DNA of 29,543 nt from JACCXJ01 sp052387115 (GTDB lineage: Bacteria; Pseudomonadota; Gammaproteobacteria; JACCXJ01), in NCBI GenBank assembly GCA_052387115.1, contig JBQTJM010000180.1, forward strand, positions 1-29,543, in the 5' to 3' direction. Below the pieces are notes generated by a model, which did no database searches, was not told the origin of the DNA, and saw only the letters and a program-made list of their open reading frames with translations. The position numbers were made by a program, and so were the translations under genes. This document shows positions 1 to 7,020 of the stretch, piece after piece; the stretch's first letter is position 1, and each line of letters begins with the position of its first letter.

Positions 1-86
1 GCCATGGCACAAAAAATCCCACCAATGCCGGGCTTTACATGGGTTCTTGAGACTTGGTGAGACGGGGTGAAGCGCAGCGTTTTGGC

Positions 87-1178
87 TTACACCTTGAAGC
101 GGAAGTGCATGACGTCGCCGTCGCGAACCCGGTAGTCCTTGCCTTCCAGGCGCCACTTGCCGGCGTCCTTGGCGCCTTGCTCGCCGCGACCGGCGATGTA
201 GTCGTGGTAGCCGATGACCTCGGCGCGAATGAAGCCGCGCTGGAAATCGGTGTGGATCACGCCGGCCGCTTCGGGCGCCGTGGCGCCGATGCACGCCGTC
301 CAGGCGCGCACCTCCTTGGGTCCGGCGGTAAAAAAGGTCTGCAAGCCGAGGAGGGCGTAGCCAGCCTTGATGAGACGCGCGAGCCCGGTCTCCTTGACGC
401 CCAGGGCCTCCAGGTACTCGCGGCGTTCGCCGTCCTCGAGCTCGGCGAGCGCGGCCTCCAGCGCGGCGCAGACCATGAGGCTCGCCGCTCCTTCGCGCTC
501 CGCGAGAAGCGCGAGCTCGTCGGTCCAAAGGTTCCCACCGAGCCCCTGCTCGGTGACGTTCGCGACATACAGGGTGGGCTTGAGGCAGAGGAGATGCAGC
601 GCTGCGAGCACGGCGCGCTCCGCCTCGGTGAAGGCCAGGGAGCGGAGGTTCCCGCCGGTGTCGAGGCACTGCAGGGTCTTGTCGAGCGCCGCACGGGCGA
701 CCAGCGTCTGTTTGTCACCGGCCTTTTCCCGCTTGCCGACGCGCTCGAGCGCCCGCTCCACCGTCTCGAGGTCCGCGAGCGCCAACTCGGTCTGGATGGT
801 CTCGATATCCGACAGGGGATGCACGCGTCCCGCGACGTGTACGATGCGCTCGTGCTCGAAACAGCGCACCACGTGTGCGATGGCCTGGGTCTCGCGGATG
901 TGGGCGAGGAACTTGTTTCCGAGACCCTCGCCCTTGGAGGCCCCGGCGACGAGACCGGCGATATCGACGAAGGTCATGGCCGCCGGCACGATGCGCTCGG
1001 GCTTCGCGATCTCCGCGAGCGGCCCGAGGCGCGGGTCCGGCACCGGCACCACGCCCAGGTTGGGGTCCACGGTGCAGAACGGATAATTCGAGGCAGCGAC
1101 CGCGGCCCGTGTCAGGGCATTGAAGAGCGTGGACTTGCCGACATTCGGCAGACCGACGATGCCGCAGCGAAAACCCAT
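87..1178 (-). CDS. ychF: Redox/ribosome-associated P-loop NTPase YchF (Obg family)
   Basis: YchF is a cytosolic P-loop ATPase/GTPase of the TRAFAC Obg family that binds ribosomes and affects translation and the oxidative stress response. The start at 1178 gives 363 residues, the same length as E. coli YchF, and begins MGFRCGIVGLPNVGKST, so the Walker A motif GLPNVGKST starts at about residue 9. The switch/G3 region reads VDIAGLVAGASKGEGLGNKFL, a hallmark of YchF. The C-terminal TGS-like domain includes TFFTAGPKEVRAWT and ends GDVMHFRFKV. An in-frame start six codons upstream (1196) is possible but adds residues that the family lacks. It lies just downstream of pth on the same strand, a pairing conserved in gammaproteobacteria. 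The family call is certain; whether ATP or GTP is used is known only from the family. Confidence 0.97.
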   Translation of the reverse strand: MGFRCGIVGLPNVGKSTLFNALTRAAVAASNYPFCTVDPNLGVVPVPDPRLGPLAEIAKPERIVPAAMTFVDIAGLVAGASKGEGLGNKFLAHIRETQAIAHVVRCFEHERIVHVAGRVHPLSDIETIQTELALADLETVERALERVGKREKAGDKQTLVARAALDKTLQCLDTGGNLRSLAFTEAERAVLAALHLLCLKPTLYVANVTEQGLGGNLWTDELALLAEREGAASLMVCAALEAALAELEDGERREYLEALGVKETGLARLIKAGYALLGLQTFFTAGPKEVRAWTACIGATAPEAAGVIHTDFQRGFIRAEVIGYHDYIAGRGEQGAKDAGKWRLEGKDYRVRDGDVMHFRFKV

Positions 1179-1216
1179 CCCCGCGTGGTCCCCCAATCCG
1201 AAGAAGCTCGCCCTAA

Positions 1217-1852
1217 CTACTCCGCGGCGGGCGCCTCGGGGGCGCGGCGGTGCAGGTGGTTCATCACCGGCTCCAGGTCCCCGTCCAGGATGCGCGGGAG
1301 GTGCTCGATGGCGGCATCGATGGCCGCCTCGATGGCCAGGCGTTCGTGCGAGGGTGGCGAGGACAGCACGTAGGGGGTGACCAACTCGCGTACCCCGGGA
1401 TGGCCGATCCCGAGTCGCAGGCGGGCGAATCCGGGGTCGCCGAGATGGGCGATGATGTCGCGGATCCCGTTGTGCCCGCCGGCCCCGCCGCCGCGCTTCA
1501 GGCGCACCGCACCCGGTGGCAGATCGAGCTCATCGTAGACCACCAGGATAGAGGCGGCCGGGATGCGGTAATAACCCGCCAGGGTCGCGACGCTTTGGCC
1601 GCTGCGGTTCATGAAGGTGGTCGGCTGGAGCACGAAGCAGCTCTGTCCGGCGTTCTCCAACCGTCCGACCCGCCCGGCAAACTTACCTTCCTGCCGGAGG
1701 GCGACGCGCAGGCGCGTGAGGAACCAACTGCCGGCGTTGTGACGGTTCGCGGCGTATTCGGGTCCGGGGTTGCCGAGGCCGACGATGAGCTCGATGCGCC
1801 CGCGTGTCCCGGTCTCGTCCGGCACGCGTTCAGCGACCGCGCCACCCGCCAC
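1217..1852 (-). CDS. pth: Peptidyl-tRNA hydrolase
   Basis: Pth cleaves peptidyl-tRNA released from stalled ribosomes and so recycles tRNA. The core reads LIVGLGNPGPEYAANRHNAG, with the family Asn and the catalytic His (about residue 38 in this model). It continues with FMNRSGQSV and the substrate-binding segment GGGAGGHNGIRDI. The model starts at a GTG (1852) and has about 18 more N-terminal residues than E. coli Pth. An internal GTG at 1825 is an alternative, and no strong ribosome-binding site decides between them. It lies 24 nt after rplY and just before ychF, so the three are probably co-transcribed. Function is certain; the exact start is not. Confidence 0.95.
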   Translation of the reverse strand: MAGGAVAERVPDETGTRGRIELIVGLGNPGPEYAANRHNAGSWFLTRLRVALRQEGKFAGRVGRLENAGQSCFVLQPTTFMNRSGQSVATLAGYYRIPAASILVVYDELDLPPGAVRLKRGGGAGGHNGIRDIIAHLGDPGFARLRLGIGHPGVRELVTPYVLSSPPSHERLAIEAAIDAAIEHLPRILDGDLEPVMNHLHRRAPEAPAAE

Positions 1853-1876
1853 CGCATGGCACCGAAAGCCGCCCCA

Positions 1877-2524
1877 TCAGCTCGGCTTCTGCTCGCCGCC
1901 GGCCGCCGCGGCGGCCTCGGCGGCCTCGCCTTCGGCCTGCTCGACGACTCTTGGGAGGTGCACCGAAACGACCGCCTGTGCCGCATCTCCACCATGCACC
2001 AAGGCGGCCGCCTGCACGCCTTCGGGAAGGTCGAGATCGGAGAGGTGCAAGGTGGTCCCGATGGTGACGGGCGCGAGGTCCACTGCGATGTATTCCGGCA
2101 GGTCCTTCGGGAGGCACACCACCTCGACCTCCGTCATCAGATGGCTCACGATCCCACCCGCCTGTTTGACAGCGACGCACTTGTCCTCGTTGATGAAGTG
2201 GATGGGGACGCGCATGGTGAGCCGCTCGTGCTCGTCGATGCGCAGGAAATCGAGATGCAGGATCTGCGGTTTATAGGCGTGCCGGTGCAGATCCTTGAGC
2301 ACTACCTTTTCAGGACCGCTTTCCAGCTTGAGGGTCAAGATATGGGAATAGAACGCCTCATGATCGAGGTGCCGGCGCACCTCCTCGTGCTCCAGAGACA
2401 GCGATAAGGGCGCCTTGCCGGACCCATACAGTACGGCGGGGACCTGGCCCTGGCGCCTGAGTCGGCGGCATCGGCCTTTTCCTGTTTGATCGCGCAATGC
2501 GGCGGCCAGTTCGAATGGTTTCAC
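1877..2524 (-). CDS. rplY: 50S ribosomal protein L25, long form with CTC domain
   Basis: This is the 5S rRNA-binding protein L25 in its long (TL5/CTC) form of 215 residues, compared with about 94 in E. coli. The N-terminal domain (about residues 1-95) contains the typical R-x-G-x-VPAVLYG segment. It is followed by the CTC beta-domain, which includes VPIHFINEDKC and the segment ending VDLAPVTIGTTLHLSDL. The tail is rich in Ala and Glu. The start is a GTG at 2524, supported by a strong AGGAGG six bases upstream. In related genomes prs lies directly upstream; here about 3.4 kb of accessory DNA separates them, so rplY probably has its own promoter in the 2525-2660 region. Confidence 0.96.
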   Translation of the reverse strand: MKPFELAAALRDQTGKGRCRRLRRQGQVPAVLYGSGKAPLSLSLEHEEVRRHLDHEAFYSHILTLKLESGPEKVVLKDLHRHAYKPQILHLDFLRIDEHERLTMRVPIHFINEDKCVAVKQAGGIVSHLMTEVEVVCLPKDLPEYIAVDLAPVTIGTTLHLSDLDLPEGVQAAALVHGGDAAQAVVSVHLPRVVEQAEGEAAEAAAAAGGEQKPS

Positions 2525-2606
2525 GGTATTCCTCCTGTGTTAAACGATCATGCTGTCCGCCGAGATCTGTCACAAGGGCGACTGGCTGGCGACGTTTGTC
2601 TTCGCG

Positions 2607-2632
2607 AGCGCTCAGAGTTTGCGAAAAAATCG
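2607..2632. repeat. 26-nt dispersed repeat, copy 1
   Basis: This segment contains GAGTTTG followed by GAAAAAATCG. It matches 26649-26674 at 24 of 26 positions. Both copies lie roughly 60-110 nt upstream of a minus-strand start codon (rplY here, the PepSY gene there). Its role is unknown; it could be a shared regulatory element or the end of a small repeat. Confidence 0.6.
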
Positions 2633-2706
2633 CGGAGTAGATCCTGACACAGCCATTGTTATACGACAGATTTAGAGGTCCCTGCGGGCGAGTGCGTTCC
2701 CAGCCC

Positions 2707-2761
2707 CCCCTGCGGAGCGGGGGAGTGAGTTCCGGATCCCCTCCCCTGCGGAGCGGGGGAG
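2707..2761. repeat. Two exact 19-nt GC-rich direct repeats, each self-complementary
   Basis: CCCCTGCGGAGCGGGGGAG occurs at 2707-2725 and again at 2743-2761. Each copy can fold with C-tract and G-tract arms around TGCGGAGC. This resembles repetitive extragenic palindromes that accumulate between genes. Confidence 0.75.
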
Positions 2762-2839
2762 GGCTAGGGAGGGGGTAAACGACGCCGCGCCGGCACAGGG
2801 GCTTTGTCATCCCGCCTCGGCCGGTCCCCCACCCCCGCC

Positions 2840-2867
2840 CTCCCCCGTCCGCAGGCGGACAGGGGAG
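2840..2867. repeat. Strong GC hairpin (REP-like)
   Basis: The arms CTCCCCCGTCCGC and GCGGACAGGGGAG pair around a two-base AG centre, with one mismatch. No U-tract follows on either strand, so it is not a classical intrinsic terminator. It belongs to the same GC-rich cluster as the repeats at 2707-2761. Confidence 0.65.
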
Positions 2868-3072
2868 GGAGTGCCCCGCCCCCTGCCCTTCGAAGGAAGT
2901 CATTGCGGCTGTAGTTGAAATGAAAAACCGCTACCCGAGAAATCGTGACATATCGCGGATTTGTTCGGTATTGACTCGACAATGGCGTATGCCGCCAGTT
3001 CCCCCCCGCCGTCGCGTTGTGCGAAACGACGGCGAATGGTCGAGCCAATGCCGGGAGGTCGAAGGCCTGGCT

Positions 3073-3528
3073 TTACTCTTGTACCAGCGTGATAGGGACC
3101 AACCACTGATGTGCATCATCGGTAACCCCACGTGAGGTTGATCGCAATAAAACGACAGAGATGGCGTCCCCTTCCTCAAACCTCTCCTTGCCTTGTGTCG
3201 CTGCAAGGATTTCAAATTGCTGGGCACTGCCGCCGATACAGGTGATACGGGTGCGGCCCTCTGCCCGGGCCCCAGTTGTACGTTGCGTTACCGTCACTCG
3301 TATGTAATCCTTCTGCCCCGTAGTGCACTCAACAGGGAATGTTACATTGAAAAGACGACCTTCTACGATGAGAAGACGCCCGGCATCAGCCAAAAACCCG
3401 GCAATTTCGACCCCATTATGCGTTACCCCCCCATAGACAGAAGGTGCAAAGGTTAGAACCACAAGAGTCAATAAAATATTAGTCCTTTCAAGGTGTTTCA
3501 TGTGTTTGTTGGCCGGTTTGATAGACAT
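3073..3528 (-). CDS. Small secreted protein of unknown function next to the reverse transcriptase gene
   Basis: This encodes 151 residues. The N-terminus has a basic stretch, then a hydrophobic core (about residues 17-30, NILLTLVVLTFAPSV) and a likely signal-peptidase site after VYG near residue 33, so the product is probably exported to the periplasm. The mature part is about 118 residues and beta-rich in character. It has two Cys (in VECTTGQ and RITCIGG) that could form a disulfide, and it ends DAHQWLVPITLVQE. The start at 3528 is supported by GGAG about 8 bases upstream; Met10 is an in-frame alternative. It lies downstream of the RT gene on the same strand. A diverged, frameshifted copy lies at 5573-5818, on the other side of the RT. 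I do not recognise the family and assign no function. Confidence 0.8.
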   Translation of the reverse strand: MSIKPANKHMKHLERTNILLTLVVLTFAPSVYGGVTHNGVEIAGFLADAGRLLIVEGRLFNVTFPVECTTGQKDYIRVTVTQRTTGARAEGRTRITCIGGSAQQFEILAATQGKERFEEGDAISVVLLRSTSRGVTDDAHQWLVPITLVQE

Positions 3529-3552
3529 GAGAGATCTCCATAATAGGGTTAA

Positions 3553-3568
3553 GTGGCGATTCCGCCAC
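3553..3568. repeat. Short inverted repeat between the RT gene and the secreted-protein gene
   Basis: GTGGCG and CGCCAC arms flank an ATTC loop. It lies in the 168-base gap between the RT stop and the start of the small secreted protein gene, 25 bases upstream of that start. It could be an mRNA structure or an operator. Confidence 0.5.
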
Positions 3569-3696
3569 CAGATGAGTGAGCTTACATCTCCATAAGCCCC
3601 GGCCCGTCCGTGCAGCGTAGTGGGCAGCCCGAAGTGCTTCGTATCGTTAGGTGCTGGGCAGCGCCAAGCTCATGTCCATCCTACATCGGTTTACGC

Positions 3697-4764
3697 CTAC
3701 CGGCAACATGATTGACCCACCACTAATAGGACCTCGGACCCGTCCCACGGGCCGGGCACCCCTCCCAGCCCGGCCCGCGCCCAGCGGGTCCAGCGCTGCA
3801 CGTACCGACCAAGCCGGGAGGAGGAGTCGAACGTCTCCCCCGGCTCTTGCTCATAAAGCTGGCGGGCACGGGCAACGAAGTTGTTCATGCTCTGGCGGGC
3901 CATGCTCAAGCCGCCCGGCCCGAAGTGATAGCCTAAGAAGTCAAACCCCCGGTCGATCTTCCCGATGAAGGTCTTGTCGGGATGCTTTGCGAGGCCGAGG
4001 GTCGCGAACACCCGGTTCAGCACCTTGACCGCTCGGCGGAGCTTCCAGCGGCTCGGCGCCAGCACCAGGACGTCGTCCATGAAACGCAGGAAGAAGAGTC
4101 CCAGCCGCTCGAGCTCTTGGTCGAGCTCGCGCAAGAAGAATGCGCCGATCACCGGACTCAAGGCCGCGCCGAGCGAAATTCCCCTGCGGTAGTCGTGGAA
4201 CAGCCCTCCCCGCTCGGAGGTTCGCATGAGGTACTGCGCGAGGAGGTTCAGGACGAAGCGGTCCTTGATCACCCTCGCCAGGCGATCGAGCAGCAGAGGA
4301 TGATCGATGGAGTCGTAGTAGAGGCGGACGTCGGTCTTCAGCACGAAGCGGTTCTCCTTGAGATGGGCGAGCACGCGGCGCACCGCCCCTTTGGCGCCGC
4401 CGTGCCCCTTCAGGTGGCAGCACCGCCGGGAGAGGGGCAGGCGCTTCCCCAGCACCAGGGCAAGGCACTTCAAGACCAGCGCATCGGCCGCCGACCACAG
4501 GTCGATCTCCTCACCGCCCTTGATCGTGACCCGGGAGAGGAGGTCGAACCGATAGCGGCCCTCCAGGATCTCCGCCCGGATCCGCTCTCGCTCCTCGGCC
4601 CACTTCCATCGCAAGGACCACACGTCGGCGGAAGCGGGCCATCCGCTGCGATTCTCGCAGAGCCAGCGGTAGGCCCCGTCGAGGACGTCGTCGGTGACGA
4701 GGTCGCTCGCGCGGACCGTGGCGGGGGTCCCGATCATCGGCCGGCTCTCATACGATTTCTCCAT
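3697..4764 (-). CDS. Group II-like reverse transcriptase without maturase or endonuclease domains
   Basis: This encodes an RNA-directed DNA polymerase of 355 residues. The palm motifs are visible: motif A FVLKTDVRLYYDSIDH with catalytic Asp145, motif B-like GISLGAALSPVIGAFFLRELD at about 195-215, motif C FMDD at 228-231 (Phe replaces the usual Tyr), and the following KTFIG and DFLGYHF segments to about residue 281. KGHGGAKGAV at 119-128 is another clear block. About 75 residues follow, including a YVQRWTRWARAGL helix. There is no recognisable intron-maturase (X), DNA-binding or HNH domain, and no retron VTG signature. A hairpin ends three bases before the first ATG, so translation may really begin at Met10 (4737), which has a GAGAG seven bases upstream. 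Two small genes precede it and a secreted-protein gene follows on the same strand. Polymerase identity is clear; biological role (defence, element mobility or diversification) is unknown. Confidence 0.9.
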   Translation of the reverse strand: MEKSYESRPMIGTPATVRASDLVTDDVLDGAYRWLCENRSGWPASADVWSLRWKWAEERERIRAEILEGRYRFDLLSRVTIKGGEEIDLWSAADALVLKCLALVLGKRLPLSRRCCHLKGHGGAKGAVRRVLAHLKENRFVLKTDVRLYYDSIDHPLLLDRLARVIKDRFVLNLLAQYLMRTSERGGLFHDYRRGISLGAALSPVIGAFFLRELDQELERLGLFFLRFMDDVLVLAPSRWKLRRAVKVLNRVFATLGLAKHPDKTFIGKIDRGFDFLGYHFGPGGLSMARQSMNNFVARARQLYEQEPGETFDSSSRLGRYVQRWTRWARAGLGGVPGPWDGSEVLLVVGQSCCR

Positions 4765-4767
4765 AAA

Positions 4768-4814
4768 TGGGCTGAGCCTACGAAGCCCATCGGTCGCGAC
4801 CGATGCGCCTCCTA
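4768..4814 (-). promoter_or_regulatory. Structured leader of the RT gene: tandem hairpins including a perfect 18-nt palindrome
   Basis: CATCGGTCGCGACCGATG at 4788-4805 is a perfect 18-nt palindrome, and imperfect matching of the arms extends it to about 4778-4814. It abuts a second hairpin at 4768-4789, with TGGGCT and AGCCCA arms around a 10-base loop, which ends three bases before the first possible RT start codon. The two structures overlap by two bases, so they could be mutually exclusive folds. Possible roles are translational control, a transcription-factor site, or an RNA or DNA substrate of the RT. These roles are inference. Confidence 0.6.
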
Positions 4815-4936
4815 AGGTCGGTACATCCTACGCCAGCTCCGCCCCGGGCGCGATGGTGTCGAGGTCTGGGACATGCAGCCCGGTCTACCGCGTAGAACTC
4901 CGCAACCACTTGCCGCGGTCGGGTGTAGCGGGTTGG

Positions 4937-5182
4937 TTAGGCCGTATCCGCCTCAATTACTGCGATCAATCGCTCCCGCGCCGCTTCGGGTAATTCCAAG
5001 ACCATGAACCGATCCGCCGGGTAGAGGTAATCCTCGCCCGACTCGTCGATTACCCGCAGGCAGCCCACCTGCGCCGCTTTCACATCCGCCACAAAGCGAT
5101 ACACCTTGCAGACCTCTAAATCTTCGTACCCTGCGTTCGCAATGCAGACGGCAAAGCTGATTTTCGTTTCTTTCTTCTCCAT
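4937..5182 (-). CDS. Conserved hypothetical protein, 81 aa, first of the pair upstream of the RT
   Basis: This is a small soluble, acidic protein with no signal peptide or membrane segment. The central segment VIDESGEDYLYPADRF is distinctive, and I recall similar short proteins in cyanobacteria and proteobacteria that sit beside a homologue of the gene at 5188-5427. That recollection could not be checked here. It starts five bases after the stop of that gene, so the two are probably translated from one message. It lies 172 bases upstream of the RT gene on the same strand. No function can be assigned; the fixed two-gene layout would fit a protein complex or a toxin-antitoxin-like pair, but nothing in the sequence proves either. 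Confidence 0.75.
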   Translation of the reverse strand: MEKKETKISFAVCIANAGYEDLEVCKVYRFVADVKAAQVGCLRVIDESGEDYLYPADRFMVLELPEAARERLIAVIEADTA

Positions 5183-5187
5183 TGGCT

Positions 5188-5427
5188 TTAGTCCAAGACG
5201 TGTTTGACCTTCATCTTTCGCCGCCCAATCCCGTGGGCTTCGTACCAGTGCAGTTCCGCTTGGCGGATCTCTCCGTTGGGAAACCGGACTCGCCCCACCC
5301 CCTTCAGCTTTCTCCAGCGACGGCCACCAAACTGCGCCTTCAATCTCTTCCGCTCCCGGATCGACAGGTTGACAGCGATCACCTCTATGTGCGTCACCTC
5401 GCCGAGCAGCTCGAAGTCATCCGCCAT
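5188..5427 (-). CDS. Conserved hypothetical protein, about 79 aa, upstream partner of the 81-aa gene
   Basis: This is a small basic protein. The preferred start is the ATG at 5427, giving MADDFELLGEVTHIEVIAV at the N-terminus; an in-frame start at 5463 adds 12 poorly supported residues. It has the conserved-looking segments RRWRKLKGVGRVRFPNGEI and AELHWYEAHGIGRRK, rich in Arg, Lys and Trp, which might bind nucleic acid. Its stop lies five bases before the 81-aa gene, and both point toward the RT gene. I recognise the sequence type as a recurring hypothetical protein but know no function. Confidence 0.72.
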   Translation of the reverse strand: MADDFELLGEVTHIEVIAVNLSIRERKRLKAQFGGRRWRKLKGVGRVRFPNGEIRQAELHWYEAHGIGRRKMKVKHVLD

Positions 5428-5572
5428 GACTCTCAGCGCAACAACGGGCCACCTCTGGCTCAATCGCGGCCCAAAGGGCTTGTGCCCTTAACACAGGACC
5501 TCAGGGGGGTACGCGGCATGTTTCCATGCGAATTGTCGAGGCTATTGCCGGAAGGTCGATCGCCTGGCTTTA

Positions 5573-5818
5573 CTCTTTGACCAGCGTGATATTGACCAAC
5601 CACTGATGCGCATCATCGGTATTCCCACGTTTGATTGTGCGCGCTACAGCGACAACGGTGGCGGCCCCTTCCTCAAAGATCTCCTTGCCTTGGGTCGCTG
5701 CATGGACTTCCCATTGCTGTCTGACGCCAATGCCTTCGCAGATGATGCGTGTGCTCGGCCCAGGTCCCGGTTGTCCGCTGCGTTACCGTCAAATGTATAT
5801 AAGCCGATTGCCCCGTAG
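5573..5818 (-). pseudogene. Decayed second copy of the small secreted protein gene
   Basis: Read on the minus strand, this matches the 3' two-thirds of the gene at 3073-3528 at roughly three-quarters nucleotide identity (by eye). The C-terminal frame ends TDDAHQWLVNITLVKE and stop, against TDDAHQWLVPITLVQE in the intact copy. A deletion of about five bases near 5752 shifts the frame: the upstream part reads TGQSAYIHLTVTQRTTG, matching TGQKDYIRVTVTQRTTG. Homology stops near 5818, so the signal-peptide region is gone. About 40 bases beyond the stop codon are also shared with the intact copy, so the duplication covered more than the coding sequence. Differences are spread over all bases, not concentrated at adenines. 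Confidence 0.8.
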
Positions 5819-5925
5819 GTGTCCCATGCTGCGGCGCCGGTCTGCACGGCATGCTGCATGATGCGGGGATTGGTCAGGTGCCCTCAATTTTAAATAGGTT
5901 TGCCTAGAATTTTTTCACAGGCCCT

Positions 5926-6879
5926 TCAGTCCATGAACATGGAGCTCAGCGACTCCCCGGAGCAGATCCGGCGTATGCTCTCCGCGAGCAGGGCGGCGAC
6001 GCTGAGCTGTCGGATGCGAGGACAGGCGCGCGCATCGGGGAGCAAGGGGACGGTATCGGTGACCACCAGCTCGTCCAGATCGGACTCGATGATGCGCGAC
6101 ACCGCATGCCCGGACAACACCGGGTGGGTGCAATACGCGAGCACGCTGGCCGCGCCGTGTTCCTTGAGGGCGCGGGCGGCCTCACACAAGGTACCCGCGG
6201 TATCGACCAGGTCATCGACGATGATGCAGGTCTGGTCCCGGACGTCGCCGATGATATTCATGACGCGGGCCTCGTTGGGGTTCGGCCGGCGTTTGTCGAT
6301 GATGGCGAGATCGGCGTCGTCCAGGCGCTTGGCGAGCGCGCGGGCGCGCACCACCCCGCCGACATCGGGAGAGACCACCATCACATTGGGATGCTCGTGC
6401 TTCCATATATCGCCCAGCAGCACCGGCGAGGCATAGACATTGTCGAGAGGGATATCGTAAAAACCCTGGATCTGCTCGGAATGCAGATCGATAGTCAGCA
6501 CCCGGTCGGCCCCGACCCCGGCGATCATATTGGCCACCAGCTTGGCGGTGATGGGCACGCGCACCGAGCGTGGCCGGCGGTCCTGACGTGCATAGCCCAT
6601 GTAGGGGATGACGGCCGTGATCCGATAGGACGAGGCACGCCGGAGCGCGTCCACCATCACCAGGAGCTCCATCAGGTTTTCATTGGTCGGGGCAGAGGTC
6701 GGCTGGACCACGAACACGTCCCGGCCGCGCACGTTCTCGCCGATCTCGACCATCACCTCGCCATCGCTGAAGCGATCCACGGTGGCCTTGCCGAGCGGGA
6801 TCTGGAGGTGGTTGGCGACCGCCTCCGCCAGCGGGGGGTTGGCGTTACCGGTAAAGAGCATCAGATCATCTAATGACAC
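5926..6879 (-). CDS. prs: Ribose-phosphate pyrophosphokinase (PRPP synthetase)
   Basis: This enzyme makes 5-phosphoribosyl-1-pyrophosphate from ribose-5-phosphate and ATP for purine, pyrimidine, His and Trp synthesis. Visible family motifs are FSDGEVMVEIGENVRG near the N-terminus, YARQDRRPRSVRVPITAK (the ATP-site loop), the cation-binding segment LTIDLHSEQIQGFYDIP, the segment VVSPDVGGVVRARALAK, and the PRPP loop CIIVDDLVDTAGTL. The GTG at 6879 is preferred because it follows a G-rich ribosome-binding stretch and gives 317 residues, close to the usual 315. An ATG at 6903 would sit directly against the tRNA 3' end. The preceding tRNA-Gln and ispE are in the conserved order; rplY, normally next, is displaced by the RT-containing insert. 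Confidence 0.96.
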   Translation of the reverse strand: MSLDDLMLFTGNANPPLAEAVANHLQIPLGKATVDRFSDGEVMVEIGENVRGRDVFVVQPTSAPTNENLMELLVMVDALRRASSYRITAVIPYMGYARQDRRPRSVRVPITAKLVANMIAGVGADRVLTIDLHSEQIQGFYDIPLDNVYASPVLLGDIWKHEHPNVMVVSPDVGGVVRARALAKRLDDADLAIIDKRRPNPNEARVMNIIGDVRDQTCIIVDDLVDTAGTLCEAARALKEHGAASVLAYCTHPVLSGHAVSRIIESDLDELVVTDTVPLLPDARACPRIRQLSVAALLAESIRRICSGESLSSMFMD

Positions 6880-6904
6880 GGCTCCCCCTGCTACCTGCCT
6901 CATC

Positions 6905-6979
6905 TGGCTGGGGTGCCAGGATTCGAACCTGGGAATGCGGGGATCAAAACCCCGTGCCTTACCGCTTGGCTACACCCCA
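6905..6979 (-). tRNA. tRNA-Gln (anticodon UUG)
   Basis: This is a 75-nt gene with encoded CCA at 6905-6907. The acceptor arms are TGGGGTG and CACCCCA. The D-arm has GTAGCCAAGCGGTAAGGCA, the anticodon stem CGGGG/CCCCG holds loop TTTTGAT with anticodon TTG, and the T-arm contains GGTTCGAATCC. Its place between ispE and prs is conserved in Pseudomonas-like gene order. It may be processed out of an ispE-tRNA-prs transcript, since I see no clear tRNA promoter just upstream. Confidence 0.97.
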
Positions 6980-7020
6980 ATCGTCAACCTCTCGCGTGCG
7001 AGGTGTTCGAGCCGCGAGTC

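Larger units (their letters stand above)
2525..3072. other. Intergenic region upstream of rplY with GC-rich hairpin repeats
   Basis: I see no convincing gene in this 548-base stretch. It holds the leader of rplY, a 26-nt sequence at 2607-2632 that recurs near 26.66 kb, two exact 19-nt copies of a C/G hairpin unit at 2707-2725 and 2743-2761, and a large perfect-stem hairpin at 2840-2867. A further inverted repeat lies at about 3005-3034 (CGCCGTC and GACGGCG arms), just past the 3' end of the small secreted protein gene, and could end its transcript. Open frames here are low-complexity and Pro/Arg-rich, as expected of non-coding GC-rich DNA. Confidence 0.6.

Noticed and set aside
54..1373. A long plus-strand open frame across ychF.
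   Set aside because: It is the shadow of a GC-rich gene; the minus strand encodes a full-length YchF with all motifs.
3697..4814. A retron with the leader hairpins as msr-msd RNA.
   Set aside because: The RT lacks the retron VTG and YADD-type motifs, and no pair of long inverted arms with a branching G was found. The leader is short.
3073..5818. A diversity-generating retroelement with the two secreted-protein copies as template and variable repeats.
   Set aside because: Differences between the copies fall on all four bases and include deletions, not mainly at adenines. The RT motif B lacks the SQ signature of DGR enzymes, and no accessory Avd-like gene is seen.
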